Below are positions 12,601 through 20,757 of a stretch of 28,742 nucleotides of DNA, piece after piece. The stretch lies in assembly GCA_028565635.1 (NCBI GenBank), contig JAOXYB010037395.1, positions 1 to 28,742 of the forward strand. The letters are read 5' to 3'. This DNA is from Phoronis ovalis (Eukaryota; Phoronida; Phoronidae). The notes under the pieces were generated by a model, which saw nothing but the letters and a program-made list of their open reading frames with translations, was not told where the DNA came from and ran no database searches. Position numbers and translations under genes: made by a program. Every line of letters starts with the position of its first letter. Position 1 is the stretch's first letter.

Positions 12601-15600
12601 TACTTTTAAAGTTATTTTTACTAGTCAACAGTGTATTAACAAAAACTCATTTTCTTTCTGTAAAAACAGCTATTGTGTAAAGCCATAATTGTATTAACAA
12701 AAACTAATAAACATGTATTTGCTTTTGTAAGAGGTAGAAAGTTTTCTTATTCAATGGGATCAATAAAGCAAGATTGAAAACTGATGTTTACTTCGATTAC
12801 AGCACTTAATTAAGAGTGGTAGGGTGTAATTCAGTGGTAATATACACTAGCTGTCAGAGCTGCCAAGCTTTTCATTTTGACCAGCAGGTTCCTGGTTTTA
12901 CGATAATTTATCATTTAATACACATAGAATATTTGACATAAAATTTATCAAAAATGGAATGGATTTGTTTTCAGCATGTCACTTCAAATGCAGAAATGCA
13001 TTTTGTATTTATATCAGTATTATCAAATTTTCAAAATTAACACCAGTTAATGACCAATATGAAGGCAGAAATACCTATTACTATAGTAATTACTAAAACA
13101 AGTCATAAGTTCCCTCAAGAAAATGTTCTCTATATCTGAACATAGTGAGTAACAACTAAAACTGCTGACTATTGAAACAGTTGAACTATTATCATGTCAG
13201 TCTCCAACAGTATGCCAGGCTGTGCGCAAAGGTTTTAGATGTGTTCTAGAAGCTAAAATTACATGAGTTTTGTGTAAGGTGTAGATAAGCAAACACTGTT
13301 AAAAGGATAAGCCAATATCAAAAGCTAATAAATAATGCAAGTTTATATGAGATTGAATAGAAATCTGTAAATCAAACTACACTCTTGACAATATATATGT
13401 TTACAAAAGGTGATCAGAGATCCATCACTACTAAAAAACAGCTCTACAAGAAAATATCCAGGAGAAAAGCATGGGAAAAGAAAGATGCGTGATTTGGCTA
13501 ATTCATAGAAGTAAAGAATCATTAGGTTAAGTTTATAAACAAAGGATCTCGTACCTCCTAGTGAGATTAGAATTCAGCCTATTATTACATAAAAATTAAA
13601 AAATGTTATTTCACATATAGAGAAATTGAACAAATATTATCTTAGCTATCACCCATAGCTATCTTAAGTGTACTACTAATTACGAAAACCAGCCATTATT
13701 AATGCATGCAAAGGAAAATTAATATCTGGTAACAAAAGTGATAATAGCATCCAATCATGAAATCAGTTAATTTGTTAAATTTAACTTTAATTACTCATTG
13801 CAACACCCACTTGACATCTTAATTACCTAGCTTGTCAGAATGTGTTCTTATAATTAACAGGTGATGACACATGATGAAGACTTTACAGATCATCAGCAGG
13901 GCAATATATACATTTAGAGTGGCCATTATTCTTAGGTTTACTAAACCCAGGGGAGGTACCCATGATTTTTTGACTTACAGGGATGTGCCGCCCAACCCAA
14001 TCCAAAATTTTAGCTTGTAGTAGTAAACCTAATCCAATTTTTTTTTAAATATAAGGGTAGCAATCCACATTTTGTGAAATATAAGGGTAGCAATCCAAAA
14101 TTTTAAAATATTTGAGTAGCAATCCATTTTTACGCAAACTGACTTATACATACCAAATTCCAAAAATCTTTTTATGGATAAAATCCTAAAATTAATCCAA
14201 ATTATTTGCTGTGCACATTTTTGAATATCTTTACGGTAGCAATCCAAAAAAATACAGTAAGAAATATACAGTCCAAATCCAAAATGTTCAACTGGGCTGT
14301 ACACCCCCATGAAAAAATAACTTGAGTACCCCTCGGGTTACTACACTAGTCCTATGTCATTTAAGAGTTCAGTCTTGAATATTAAAGCAAGCTACAACAA
14401 TCTTTTTTACAATTTTACCAATGCAGAGAAACACAGTCGAGACATTTTTTAATGACTTAATTTTAAATACGACGCTGAGCATGTTCAGCATCTCTTAATC
14501 TCTGCAATTGACAGTCAGAAAGAAAAGCTGCAAATATTGTGGACCCCAATCGGTAAATGCACATATTTCCCAGGATACCAAAGGAGAGCATACCATTGTC
14601 CTTTTAAAGTTATTAGTAAGAATGCTGATACACTTGATAATGCACATTTATTTCGATCAACCTACTGCTTTCACAATATAGTCTATAGTTAATTGCTAAT
14701 TTCCTATTAAAAAGTATGATTATTTTGTTGTCAATCCATATGAAATGTAGAAGTACATTTATTTTTTTCAACATAATTTTTCCAGTGATTAATGATTATA
14801 TGAGTATTCCGCAACTAACTCTTTTAGAAACATGTACCTCAAATTGTTTTATTTCCAAGGAAACATTTAATATTTATTTTTTCCCTTCAGCCATTACACT
14901 TTCCTTTCTTTACGAGCTTGTTCTTCCCCTGCTATTCCAATTGCTTTGAGATATTTTAATTAACCCACATAGGAAAATGTCACATGTTTACTATTGGAAA
15001 TTCAGCAACTGATCAGATAATAAACAAAAAAGCCATTCATAACATGAGATAACAACAAAATTGGTTTAATTAACACCCTGAAGCAATTTAACTTATTTCT
15101 GCATGGAGCAATATTTGAGAAGAAAGAATTCATGCAGCCACACAATGGAATGTAGAATATATTGAAAGGATTATGTAACTGATTATATGAGTCATGTACC
15201 TGCTTGTAAAGTCTAGACTTAATAAGGATTATCCATTCATTGTATTATTTGTAAAGTCATACAGCACATTATTCCAGATGAGGATGAAAATGAAAAGTTG
15301 AGTTGAGTGCTTATATTCTGCAAGCTAAGCTATTTAATAAGGATTACTGGATGAATGCTGGCATAAAGAAAAAAACAGAATATTAAAGAAATTTCATGAA
15401 TCTTTTAATAGTCATGCTGCAATTGATGGTTCAATCTAGAACAACTGACCAACTAGAAGCCCAGATGCTTAGCCTATATTAATGACCCACTGACCAACAG
15501 GTAACTCATACTCACAGAACAGATAACACCAAGACACAGTTAATTACTGTCCTCCACAATACACACAAATTTTAACAGCCATTTAACTCAAGGTAACTGG

Positions 15601-16265
15601 CATTCCTGGTGTTACATTGTTATCGTATTTTTGACAAATATTTGATTGCTCAAGATGTTTTTTTTTATTCCAAAGGTCTCTACCTGGACACGTTGATGAG
15701 TCACCATAAAGCTAATAAATAACCCTGCCTGGGTCAGGCGCACACAGGTAGCGTCAGATTCTAGCGTACGTAGCATGTTTCTTACAAAGGTAACAAAAAT
15801 ACAAAGCACATATTTTCTCGCGTTTTCATAACCTAAAATGACGACAGACATATAACGTCTAGAAATCTTTAACAAAGCAGGGAACAAATTGCGACTTTTC
15901 AATTTGATATCATATTTTATAGAGTGCTGTTACTTAATTCCGTTGATTATATACCAGAAATTGGCAATTCAACGTATTTATACAGATACAGACAGAATTC
16001 TCAAACTAAACTTAATATCCTTTTTCACCTGGGCTTTTTCAGTTACATTTGAATAAATAGCATAATTAAAAACCAATGTCTAGCGGCACGTTCAGTACAC
16101 ACAGCACCTGCTAGCCAGTAAAACTGAATAGTAATAGTACACCATACTTGAATTCATAATCTCCGATTAGACCGATTACGAATACGATAGTCGATACATA
16201 CCTATTTGAAATTCAAGTAAACCACCTATCCAGACGGAAAACAACCATGTAAATTTCCAATCCAT
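1450..16265 (-). CDS. THSD1: THSD1-like type I membrane protein with TSP1 and CUB domains (five exons)
   Basis: Exons, in transcript order: 16265-16202, 8334-7348, 4967-4791, 4476-4081, 3695-1450. All four introns are GT..AG and phase 1, and the joined frame encodes 1289 residues. Order: signal peptide (1-21); ectodomain (22-350); TSP1 repeat (351-409); CUB (410-541); membrane helix about 568-587; cytoplasmic tail of about 700 residues. The THSD1 assignment rests on the ectodomain (a stretch like human NCTLFDMGKNKYCF, here FRCKLFKENVETYCF), the domain order, and the C-terminal patch YLPNVPGSYLNNEEAY, which resembles human LDLPGYFGSNEED. Human THSD1 is about 850 residues, has no CUB domain and acts at cell-matrix adhesions; a similar role here is inference. 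The tail is much longer than the human one and differs in composition. The start is the first ATG that opens a signal peptide joining in frame. Confidence 0.85.
4081..4476 (-). CDS. THSD1: THSD1-like exon 4: CUB domain
   Basis: A symmetric phase 1-1 exon of 396 bases. After a short Pro/Ala/Ser linker it shows the CUB signature: C-NLTMDSGHIESS, a VRC cysteine, LWTITVP, KITFDVFNLD, LRDGAS, the IESSGNSLFVQLWSD strand, and a final FILKAGY. The first CUB cysteine pair is present; the second (usually a YCG-type cysteine after the RDG loop and a later partner) is missing, replaced by VHWKEG. The donor is GTAAGG. Vertebrate THSD1 has no CUB domain. Confidence 0.85.
4791..4967 (-). CDS. THSD1: THSD1-like exon 3: thrombospondin type 1 repeat
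   Basis: One symmetric phase 1-1 exon of 177 bases encodes a complete TSP1 repeat. It has the three-tryptophan strand WSEWEAWSEC (a C-mannosylation type WxxW site), the CTVTCG motif (an O-fucosylation consensus CxxTCG), and six cysteines in the expected order (SEC, VTC, RLC, DRC, TDC, TEC). The acceptor follows TTTATAG and the donor is GTGAGT. Confidence 0.95.
4968..7347 (-). other. THSD1-like intron 2 (2.4 kb), no gene seen
   Basis: The intron runs between the ectodomain exon and the TSP1 exon. It holds two CTCF-core-like sites at about 5126-5138 and 5254-5270, and a 10-bp inverted repeat (7061-7070 with 7094-7103). Open frames at 5045-5287 (-) and 6812-7147 (+) have no recognisable content. 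The smaller introns 3 (4477-4790) and 4 (3696-4080) show nothing beyond splice sites. Confidence 0.6.
7061..7103. repeat. Inverted repeat with 10-bp perfect arms
   Basis: GCAGCTTTAA (7061-7070) is the exact reverse complement of TTAAAGCTGC (7094-7103), with a 23-base spacer, in THSD1-like intron 2. No target-site duplication or known family is visible. Confidence 0.7.
7348..8334 (-). CDS. THSD1: THSD1-like exon 2: N-terminal ectodomain
   Basis: This single 987-base exon encodes residues 22-350. The acceptor is TTTTAG and the donor GTAACT; both ends are phase 1. The segment has several N-glycosylation sequons (NYT, NDT, NLT) and paired cysteines. It follows human THSD1 in layout: an early EYIALTTD region like HVALSNDT, a FLCGMIDHAGQF stretch like FECFYFKEAGDY, and the FRCKLFKE...YCF patch just before TSP1. 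No Ig, FN3 or other catalogued fold is obvious by eye. Confidence 0.8.
12820..12905 (+). repeat. Degenerate tRNA-like sequence, possible SINE head
   Basis: GTGTAATTCAGTGGTAATA (about 12824-12842) resembles a tRNA D-arm and RNA polymerase III A box. About 45 bases on, AGGTTCCTGGTTTTACGA (12886-12903) resembles a decayed B box/T-arm. No clean cloverleaf or tail is visible, so a tRNA-derived SINE relic is more likely than a working tRNA gene. Confidence 0.35.
13938..14345. mobile_element. Element A: MITE-like element with a 30-bp minisatellite core
   Basis: The element proper is 13946-14337 (392 bp), flanked by a 7-of-8 matching duplication (TTACTAAA / TTACTACA). The left end CAGGGGAGGTACCCATGAT and the reverse complement of the right end (CCCGAGGGGTACTCAAG, then a T-run) are imperfect inverted repeats. 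Inside, an AATCC core recurs at 13999, 14031, 14062, 14092, 14121, about 14156, 14182, 14241 and 14276, mostly about 30 bp apart; the best units carry GTAGCAATCC (14057, 14087, 14116, 14236). No transposase is present, so it must be non-autonomous. CAGGGG-like ends with an 8-bp duplication would suit the hAT superfamily, but this is inference. Confidence 0.6.
16202..16265 (-). CDS. THSD1: THSD1-like exon 1: signal peptide
   Basis: The ATG at 16265 opens a 21-codon segment with a WLFSVWIGGLL hydrophobic core, then breaks after the first base of codon 22 at a GTATGT donor. The joined codon becomes Ala and exon 2 follows directly with Ala-Ser-Ser-Asn, a plausible signal-peptidase region. The ATG context has G at -3 and G at +4. 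Confidence 0.75.
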
Positions 16266-16308
16266 CTCGTCTGTATAATCCCTGGTTCTTTATAAGCGAT
16301 TTCATCCA

Positions 16309-16398
16309 TTAGCTTTGGTGGATTAATAATCTTCTAGCAGATATCCACGAGTATTGGAACCGGTTGATAACATAAGCGTCAGACGCTGTAGCCGCCAT
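16309..16398 (-). CDS. Upstream ORF of 29 codons with a TISU start
   Basis: The ATG at 16398 opens a 29-residue frame (MAATASDAYVI... to HQS, stop TAA at 16311-16309). It ends 43 bases before the THSD1-like start. Its ATG sits in an exact TISU element. No signal peptide, helix or known motif is seen in the peptide. It may be a regulatory upstream ORF or an expressed microprotein; it is not in frame with the signal-peptide exon. Confidence 0.35.
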   Translation of the reverse strand: MAATASDAYVINRFQYSWISARRLLIHQS

Positions 16399-16402
16399 CT
16401 TG
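16391..16402 (-). promoter_or_regulatory. TISU / YY1-type element
   Basis: On the minus strand CAAGATGGCGGC matches the TISU consensus SAASATGGCGGC at every position, and also the YY1 site AAGATGGCGGC. In mammals TISU elements lie just inside the transcription start and drive scanning-free initiation on very short leaders. If it works the same way here, transcription of the THSD1-like gene starts within about 30 bases upstream of 16398. Confidence 0.5.
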
Positions 16403-19153
16403 AGGTTTAACATTTCAAAGCTTTTGTGATTCTCACGCCCGGGGTAGAAATAAAATTTAAAATATTGCTGATATGGCATCGAACGGTTAATTATAAAATA
16501 GACAAATTGGATTATATATTTTTTGTAGAAGTTTATTCTAGCAATGTGTAACAAAATATTATTTGTAAGCACACCTGTGTGATTTTCTAGTCCGACGGTA
16601 TCGACATCTATTGACGATCACTGAAATCAGAATCTTTTGTGAAATTGGGGTGAACAATCACGGTGTGGAGAATCATGAACATTATAGTCATAGAACAATT
16701 AAATACAACTTAGGGAATACTACATGTTTATTCTGTAATCGTTTCTCTCATTTTAGAAAGAGAAAGCTCAACCTGCTCTACACTTGGTCGCACTTTTTTT
16801 TTAAGAAAAGACAAATAGGGAAAACTCATATGCTAAATACATTTATGATAATAATATACAGATAGTTCAGGTTATCAATTATAAAATGTTTTTCTAAATT
16901 TTTATAATTCTAAACTTTGGTGTTCTAATGAAAAAAACCCCAAAAAAATAGATAACTCCAAAAACTCTGCCGTTCCCTTCATGCTTGTAAAACTCCGTGG
17001 CAGAAAAACACTCTTTCATTGCAATAGTAGCTTAGATGCATGCAGTTGAAAACTGTGCGCAAATGAAAATTGTGAATGTTGTGCAATAAATGATTACCTA
17101 AAAGCTGTTTAGTAGACTAAAAGTAGTCGGTTCTGTTATTATAGGTAATTGCAATAAATATCTTGCAGATTAAAAAAAAATGACTAAAAAAAACTGACTT
17201 AATTTAAATTTATAAAAGAATAAAAAAAATAAATTCTTAAATGCACTCAGTTAATTGGAGAAACTGTGTATTGTATGCCTAAAAGAGGGAGCTTAGTTTA
17301 TTGCAGACATTGTGTATTAACTACAATTAATGTATAAAATCCAGTTAATGTTAATTCTAACGACTGATGTCAGTCTGTGTACGCACGGTATTATTAGGTC
17401 CAAGTTCATGTTGTTGTTTTTGTGGTGATATGCAAAATCAGGTCAGTTCAAGGGTAATATTATAATAATATATATATAGGTCTAAGATTGATATCTGCGT
17501 ATTGCAAACAAGCCAATATCTTCAATCGTGATACACAGAACGTACCCTTATACTTCAGTTTTTAGTAGTCGGACTTTTTGTCGTGGTAACATGTTGTCGG
17601 CTTTACGAAGAATAGTTATACACGTGTATAAATTAAGGTACGTACGTCGCTAACTACTGTAGAAAAGTACATGTTCCCGGTTACCCTACCAGTACATTCT
17701 TATTGTATGGAAACTGTATATTTGTCACAGGTACCAAAAAGGACTAAATCAAAATTTTGACCGACTGCCTATAGACCGTCGTGCATTTCCTGGATCCAAA
17801 ATATATTTATTTACCCAACTGATTCCCGGTCGTGATCATGTTGCGACTATTTATTTTTACAGAATTCACCTAAAACTTGGGTGCGTATGTTATTCCTATA
17901 TTTGGCGGACATCCTTAAAATGCAACACTGTTAATTACTTCACCTTATTGTCAGACTGGACCTCACGACCTATGCATATTCTAAAAAGCGATAGTTGCTT
18001 GAAAATGTGTCTTTCCTGGAATCATTTGACTGTGTAGCCAATCATACAGCAGAAATAAATCAGGAAATATTATAATTGCATATAATTACGTCTTAAGTTT
18101 GTCTGTATATAAACACCCGTTATCAATTAAGATTGCCTTTTTATTTACATATTCGCAGAAAGGCTAAGTGGGGATCATTGTACCGTAATAAATGATAAGT
18201 GGTTCCTATTAATTTCTACACTTCTAACATTCTTAAATTATTATTATGTTATCATACTTTGATATTATCAGAACCACCCAATGAGGATAATTTTTTATGG
18301 CTTTATGTAGCACGTCAGCATATTTATTTACATGTTTCATGCTTAGATAAAGCATTTGGTAATGTAGCTTGGAAGGTCATCTCTGTTCCCCACTCATCAG
18401 CAAGCTGAATTTTTTTAAATTCACCAGCCAGCTAAAAATGCGGGGGAACTCTATCTGCCAGCTGAATTTTGCAAAAAAAAAATTGTTGGTCCATTGGGTT
18501 TCGCGCTTAAATGAATCATTTAGTGGTGCTAATGTGGAGAATCAGATCTGTCGGCTGATCTGTTCCCCATTACCTGGGGAACAGACATTATGGGAAACGG
18601 TGGGTGCTTCCGATATTATATTACAATATATACGATGTATTTAGTCTTGACGCCAGTCTACAAATGTTACTTGTTGCATTCTGTTATATACATTAGTATT
18701 TGATGAAAATGGAATTTTATTCCGAAAAAAACTGTCTGTTATCTTTAACTTATCACTATCACCTGTCTAGCTGTCTCTGTATATATATTTACAGGTGCTG
18801 CGTAGAGTAGTTATATAGAACAGTCTATATTTATATATATCAAGCGCTTAATTAAACCGTTGCCAGATATCTACATCAAGTTGAAGAGAAAAAGGTCAAT
18901 TGCTTGAATACAAGTCTGGTTTTTATAGCTCATGTTTATTGCCATGATGATAGTCGGACAAAAATTAAAGTCTAGCTATTGCTAACAAGCAAGAATGTGT
19001 CGGACATACTGACATTATTTTTTAAGTGGAAGATACTTTTGTTGTGTCATTTATTTTTACAATTAAAGCCACTTTGGAGAGGTGTTGTCCTTGCTGTAAA
19101 CTTGATATATTTGCTGACAACAGCAATATCCATGTGTGTTATATTTGGATGTA
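16403..19153. other. Intergenic region between divergent genes
   Basis: About 2.7 kb separates the THSD1-like 5' end from the plus-strand two-helix gene and should hold promoters for both. It includes a short AT microsatellite near 17460-17476 and the inverted-end element at 18382-18585. A possible small plus-strand first exon (ATG at 17591 followed by a GTACGT donor at about 17639) does not join in frame to the downstream gene. Open frames at 16611-16865, 18199-18408 and 18979-19203 have no recognisable content. Confidence 0.5.
18382..18585. mobile_element. Element D: short element with inverted ends and repeated AGCTGAAT units
   Basis: TCTGTTCCCCA (18382-18392) is the exact reverse complement of TGGGGAACAGA (18575-18585). 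Inside, related units start at AGCTGAAT (18403), AGCTAAAA (18430) and AGCTGAAT (18460), 27 and 30 bp apart. An extra CTGTTCCCCA at 18560-18569 faces the right end as a short palindrome. No clear target-site duplication was found, so the boundaries and the class are uncertain. Confidence 0.45.
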
Positions 19154-19203
19154 ATGCCAAATTATCAGGTGCCGGCACGATCAGGACGAACCTATCGGGG
19201 TGA
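19132..19203 (+). CDS. Overlapping upstream ORF at the start of the two-helix gene
   Basis: An ATG at 19132 opens a 23-residue frame that runs past the main start at 19154 and stops at TGA 19201-19203 in another frame. If the leader begins upstream of 19132, ribosomes must leak past this ATG (context TCCATGT, weak) to reach the main ORF. It would not matter if an intron ends between the two ATGs. I see no function in the peptide itself. Confidence 0.25.
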   Translation: MCVIFGCNAKLSGAGTIRTNLSG

Positions 19204-19858
19204 TGCACTATCTTCCCGCCTTGCCCAAGCTGCAAGTTTACGTCATTCAGGATCAGCTCTATCTCCAGGTGACCTAGCCGCATCGGGCACAGGACCTGAA
19301 TCATGCATTTATTTTGGTGGCGGCATGATCTTATTCTCCACAGTGTTCTTTGTTGTCAGTCAAACACAACATTCTCAATCATTGCTCAATATAGGAATAG
19401 CAGTAGGTAGTTTTGGAGTGTTTTTTGGAGTTTGTGGAATATTATGGTGTGGTGCGACTAACCGTTCCCCAAGGTGCAATCATTACTGTTGGATGTGTTT
19501 GATGTATTTTACTTGTCGATATCATCCGGGCACGGAGTGTTCACGTGATTGTCCCTACTGCCGTGAGAATAGAGGATTTGAACAAGATACGGAAGGTCAA
19601 GGAATAACGAACAACTCGCCTAGCATAGAAGGCGGTATACGGTTCCAGATTGACGATATTACCAGTATTCCGCGATCTTTTACAGAAGTCTCTTACGATC
19701 CTTCGGAAAGAACTATAGTTTCTGTAGACGCTGCTGATATTCCACCATCATACGAGCAGGCGATCATTGATGAAGTGGAAGGAATTCCAACTTATGAAGA
19801 GGTCGTCCAGTCAGATACTGAAGATGATATCAATAACTATGATGATACAAGATTATGA
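19154..19858 (+). CDS. Two-helix membrane protein with a cysteine cluster and C-terminal PY motifs
   Basis: A single open exon of 234 residues starting at ATG 19154. Order: a basic, Ser/Ala-rich N-terminus; helix 1 about 51-69 (CIYFGGGMILFSTVFFVV); a short polar loop; helix 2 about 77-98 (LNIGIAVGSFGVFFGVCGIL); a juxtamembrane cluster with cysteines at 108, 112, 115, 121, 129, 133 and 136; and an acidic tail with PPSY (197-200), a WW-domain (NEDD4-type ligase) ligand, and a related PTYEEVV (212-218). Two close helices plus late PPxY-like motifs recall TMEM51-type proteins, but I do not recognise an exact family. An ORF extension upstream of the ATG would need GTG as a start and is rejected. 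An in-frame TGA at 19115-19117 closes the frame upstream, so any extra N-terminal exon would have to splice in between. Confidence 0.8.
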   Translation: MPNYQVPARSGRTYRGDALSSRLAQAASLRHSGSALSPGDLAASGTGPESCIYFGGGMILFSTVFFVVSQTQHSQSLLNIGIAVGSFGVFFGVCGILWCGATNRSPRCNHYCWMCLMYFTCRYHPGTECSRDCPYCRENRGFEQDTEGQGITNNSPSIEGGIRFQIDDITSIPRSFTEVSYDPSERTIVSVDAADIPPSYEQAIIDEVEGIPTYEEVVQSDTEDDINNYDDTRL

Positions 19859-19925
19859 TCAGAACTGTGTAAGCATTGACGAGCTAATCGTCCAGTGAAA
19901 CAGTTGAGTGCAGGTGGATGTAAAG

Positions 19926-19931
19926 AATAAA
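19926..19931 (+). terminator. Poly(A) signal of the two-helix gene
   Basis: AATAAA lies 68 bases after the TGA that ends the coding frame at 19858, giving a very short 3' UTR. The opposing gene's likely poly(A) signals are at 20099-20104 and 20153-20158. Confidence 0.6.
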
Positions 19932-20152
19932 TGTAAAGATGTGAGAATTCAAACTACATACCTTTTAGAGTATGCATTATGATAATAGGTCATAACAACA
20001 AAGTATATACCCAACAAAACAATTCCAAAGGATTTTTAAGTTCTCTAATGGTGTAATGTACAGCAGTTTTTATAAGTCAGTATAACAAAAATTACTTTTT
20101 TATTATTTAATACTAGAAAACACAAAGTGACTTTCCATTTTATAAACAGAAC

Positions 20153-20158
20153 TTTATT
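20153..20158 (-). terminator. Candidate poly(A) signal of the tetraspan gene
   Basis: TTTATT on the plus strand reads AATAAA on the minus strand, about 600 bases past the stop codon. A second lies at 20099-20104, and another overlaps the stop codon itself (20757-20762). Bases 20159-20756 hold no other gene that I can see and would be 3' UTR. Confidence 0.4.
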
Positions 20159-20757
20159 TTACAAAAGACAACGTTATTTCCTGTTGTGTTTAATGATGCA
20201 AAACTTACACAGTTAAACTATTTTCTACTTACATTAACTTACAAAACCCAGTAATATACAGTGTAATACAAGTTTACAATTCTACACATGTATGTACATA
20301 AAAAGGTATATAGATTCCAATTTACTTGCTGACATATTATACACACCCACAAGCATAATGCTAACAAGCATATTATAAGTTTTGGATACAGAAAAAGCAT
20401 ACGATATTGTTACATTAAAAATGCTTTTCTGCAGAATTAAAACTGGAAATAATCGATTAATTTAAAATGGAAAATTCAATGTTCTTGATTTTGTAGAAAT
20501 GGAATGTCTGAATAAAAATAATATCCATGGATGAATTTTAAAAAAATTACTAACCAATGGCAGGAATGATTCAACCATTTTGATATGCCTGCAACATATA
20601 CAGGTTTAAACGATAATTCTGATTAGACTAGTCATAAAAGCAATCGCTAATAATCTAGCATGACGATATGTTACCTAATTGTGATTAGTTATATTATATA
20701 CACCTTATTTTCAACTCCGCATTTTCAGCAAAAAAGTTCATTGAGAGTTTTGACCAT

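Larger units (their letters stand above)
8335..16201 (-). other. THSD1-like intron 1 (7.9 kb) with repeats
   Basis: This large first intron holds a G/C-rich repeated-octamer patch (10951-11040), a tRNA-like stretch (12820-12905) and the inverted-end minisatellite element at 13946-14337. Open frames at 11394-11582, 12193-12459, 12429-12680, 14716-14949 and 15612-15902 show no domain or coding character that I recognise. The rest is AT-rich and featureless to the eye. An unrecognised alternative first exon cannot be excluded. Confidence 0.55.

Noticed and set aside
13946-14337. CRISPR array
   Set aside because: The units are degenerate, contiguous and lack unique spacers, and the DNA is animal nuclear sequence.
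15612-15902. 96-codon minus-strand frame as a possible alternative first exon
   Set aside because: No signal peptide, no matching donor, and no recognised motif.
16289-16294. TATAAA on the minus strand upstream of the receptor start
   Set aside because: It lies only 24 bases before the ATG, so a start site at the usual distance would fall inside the coding sequence.
19136-19153. Start of the two-helix protein six codons upstream
   Set aside because: That start is GTG, which is not a normal animal initiator; ATG at 19154 is the natural choice.
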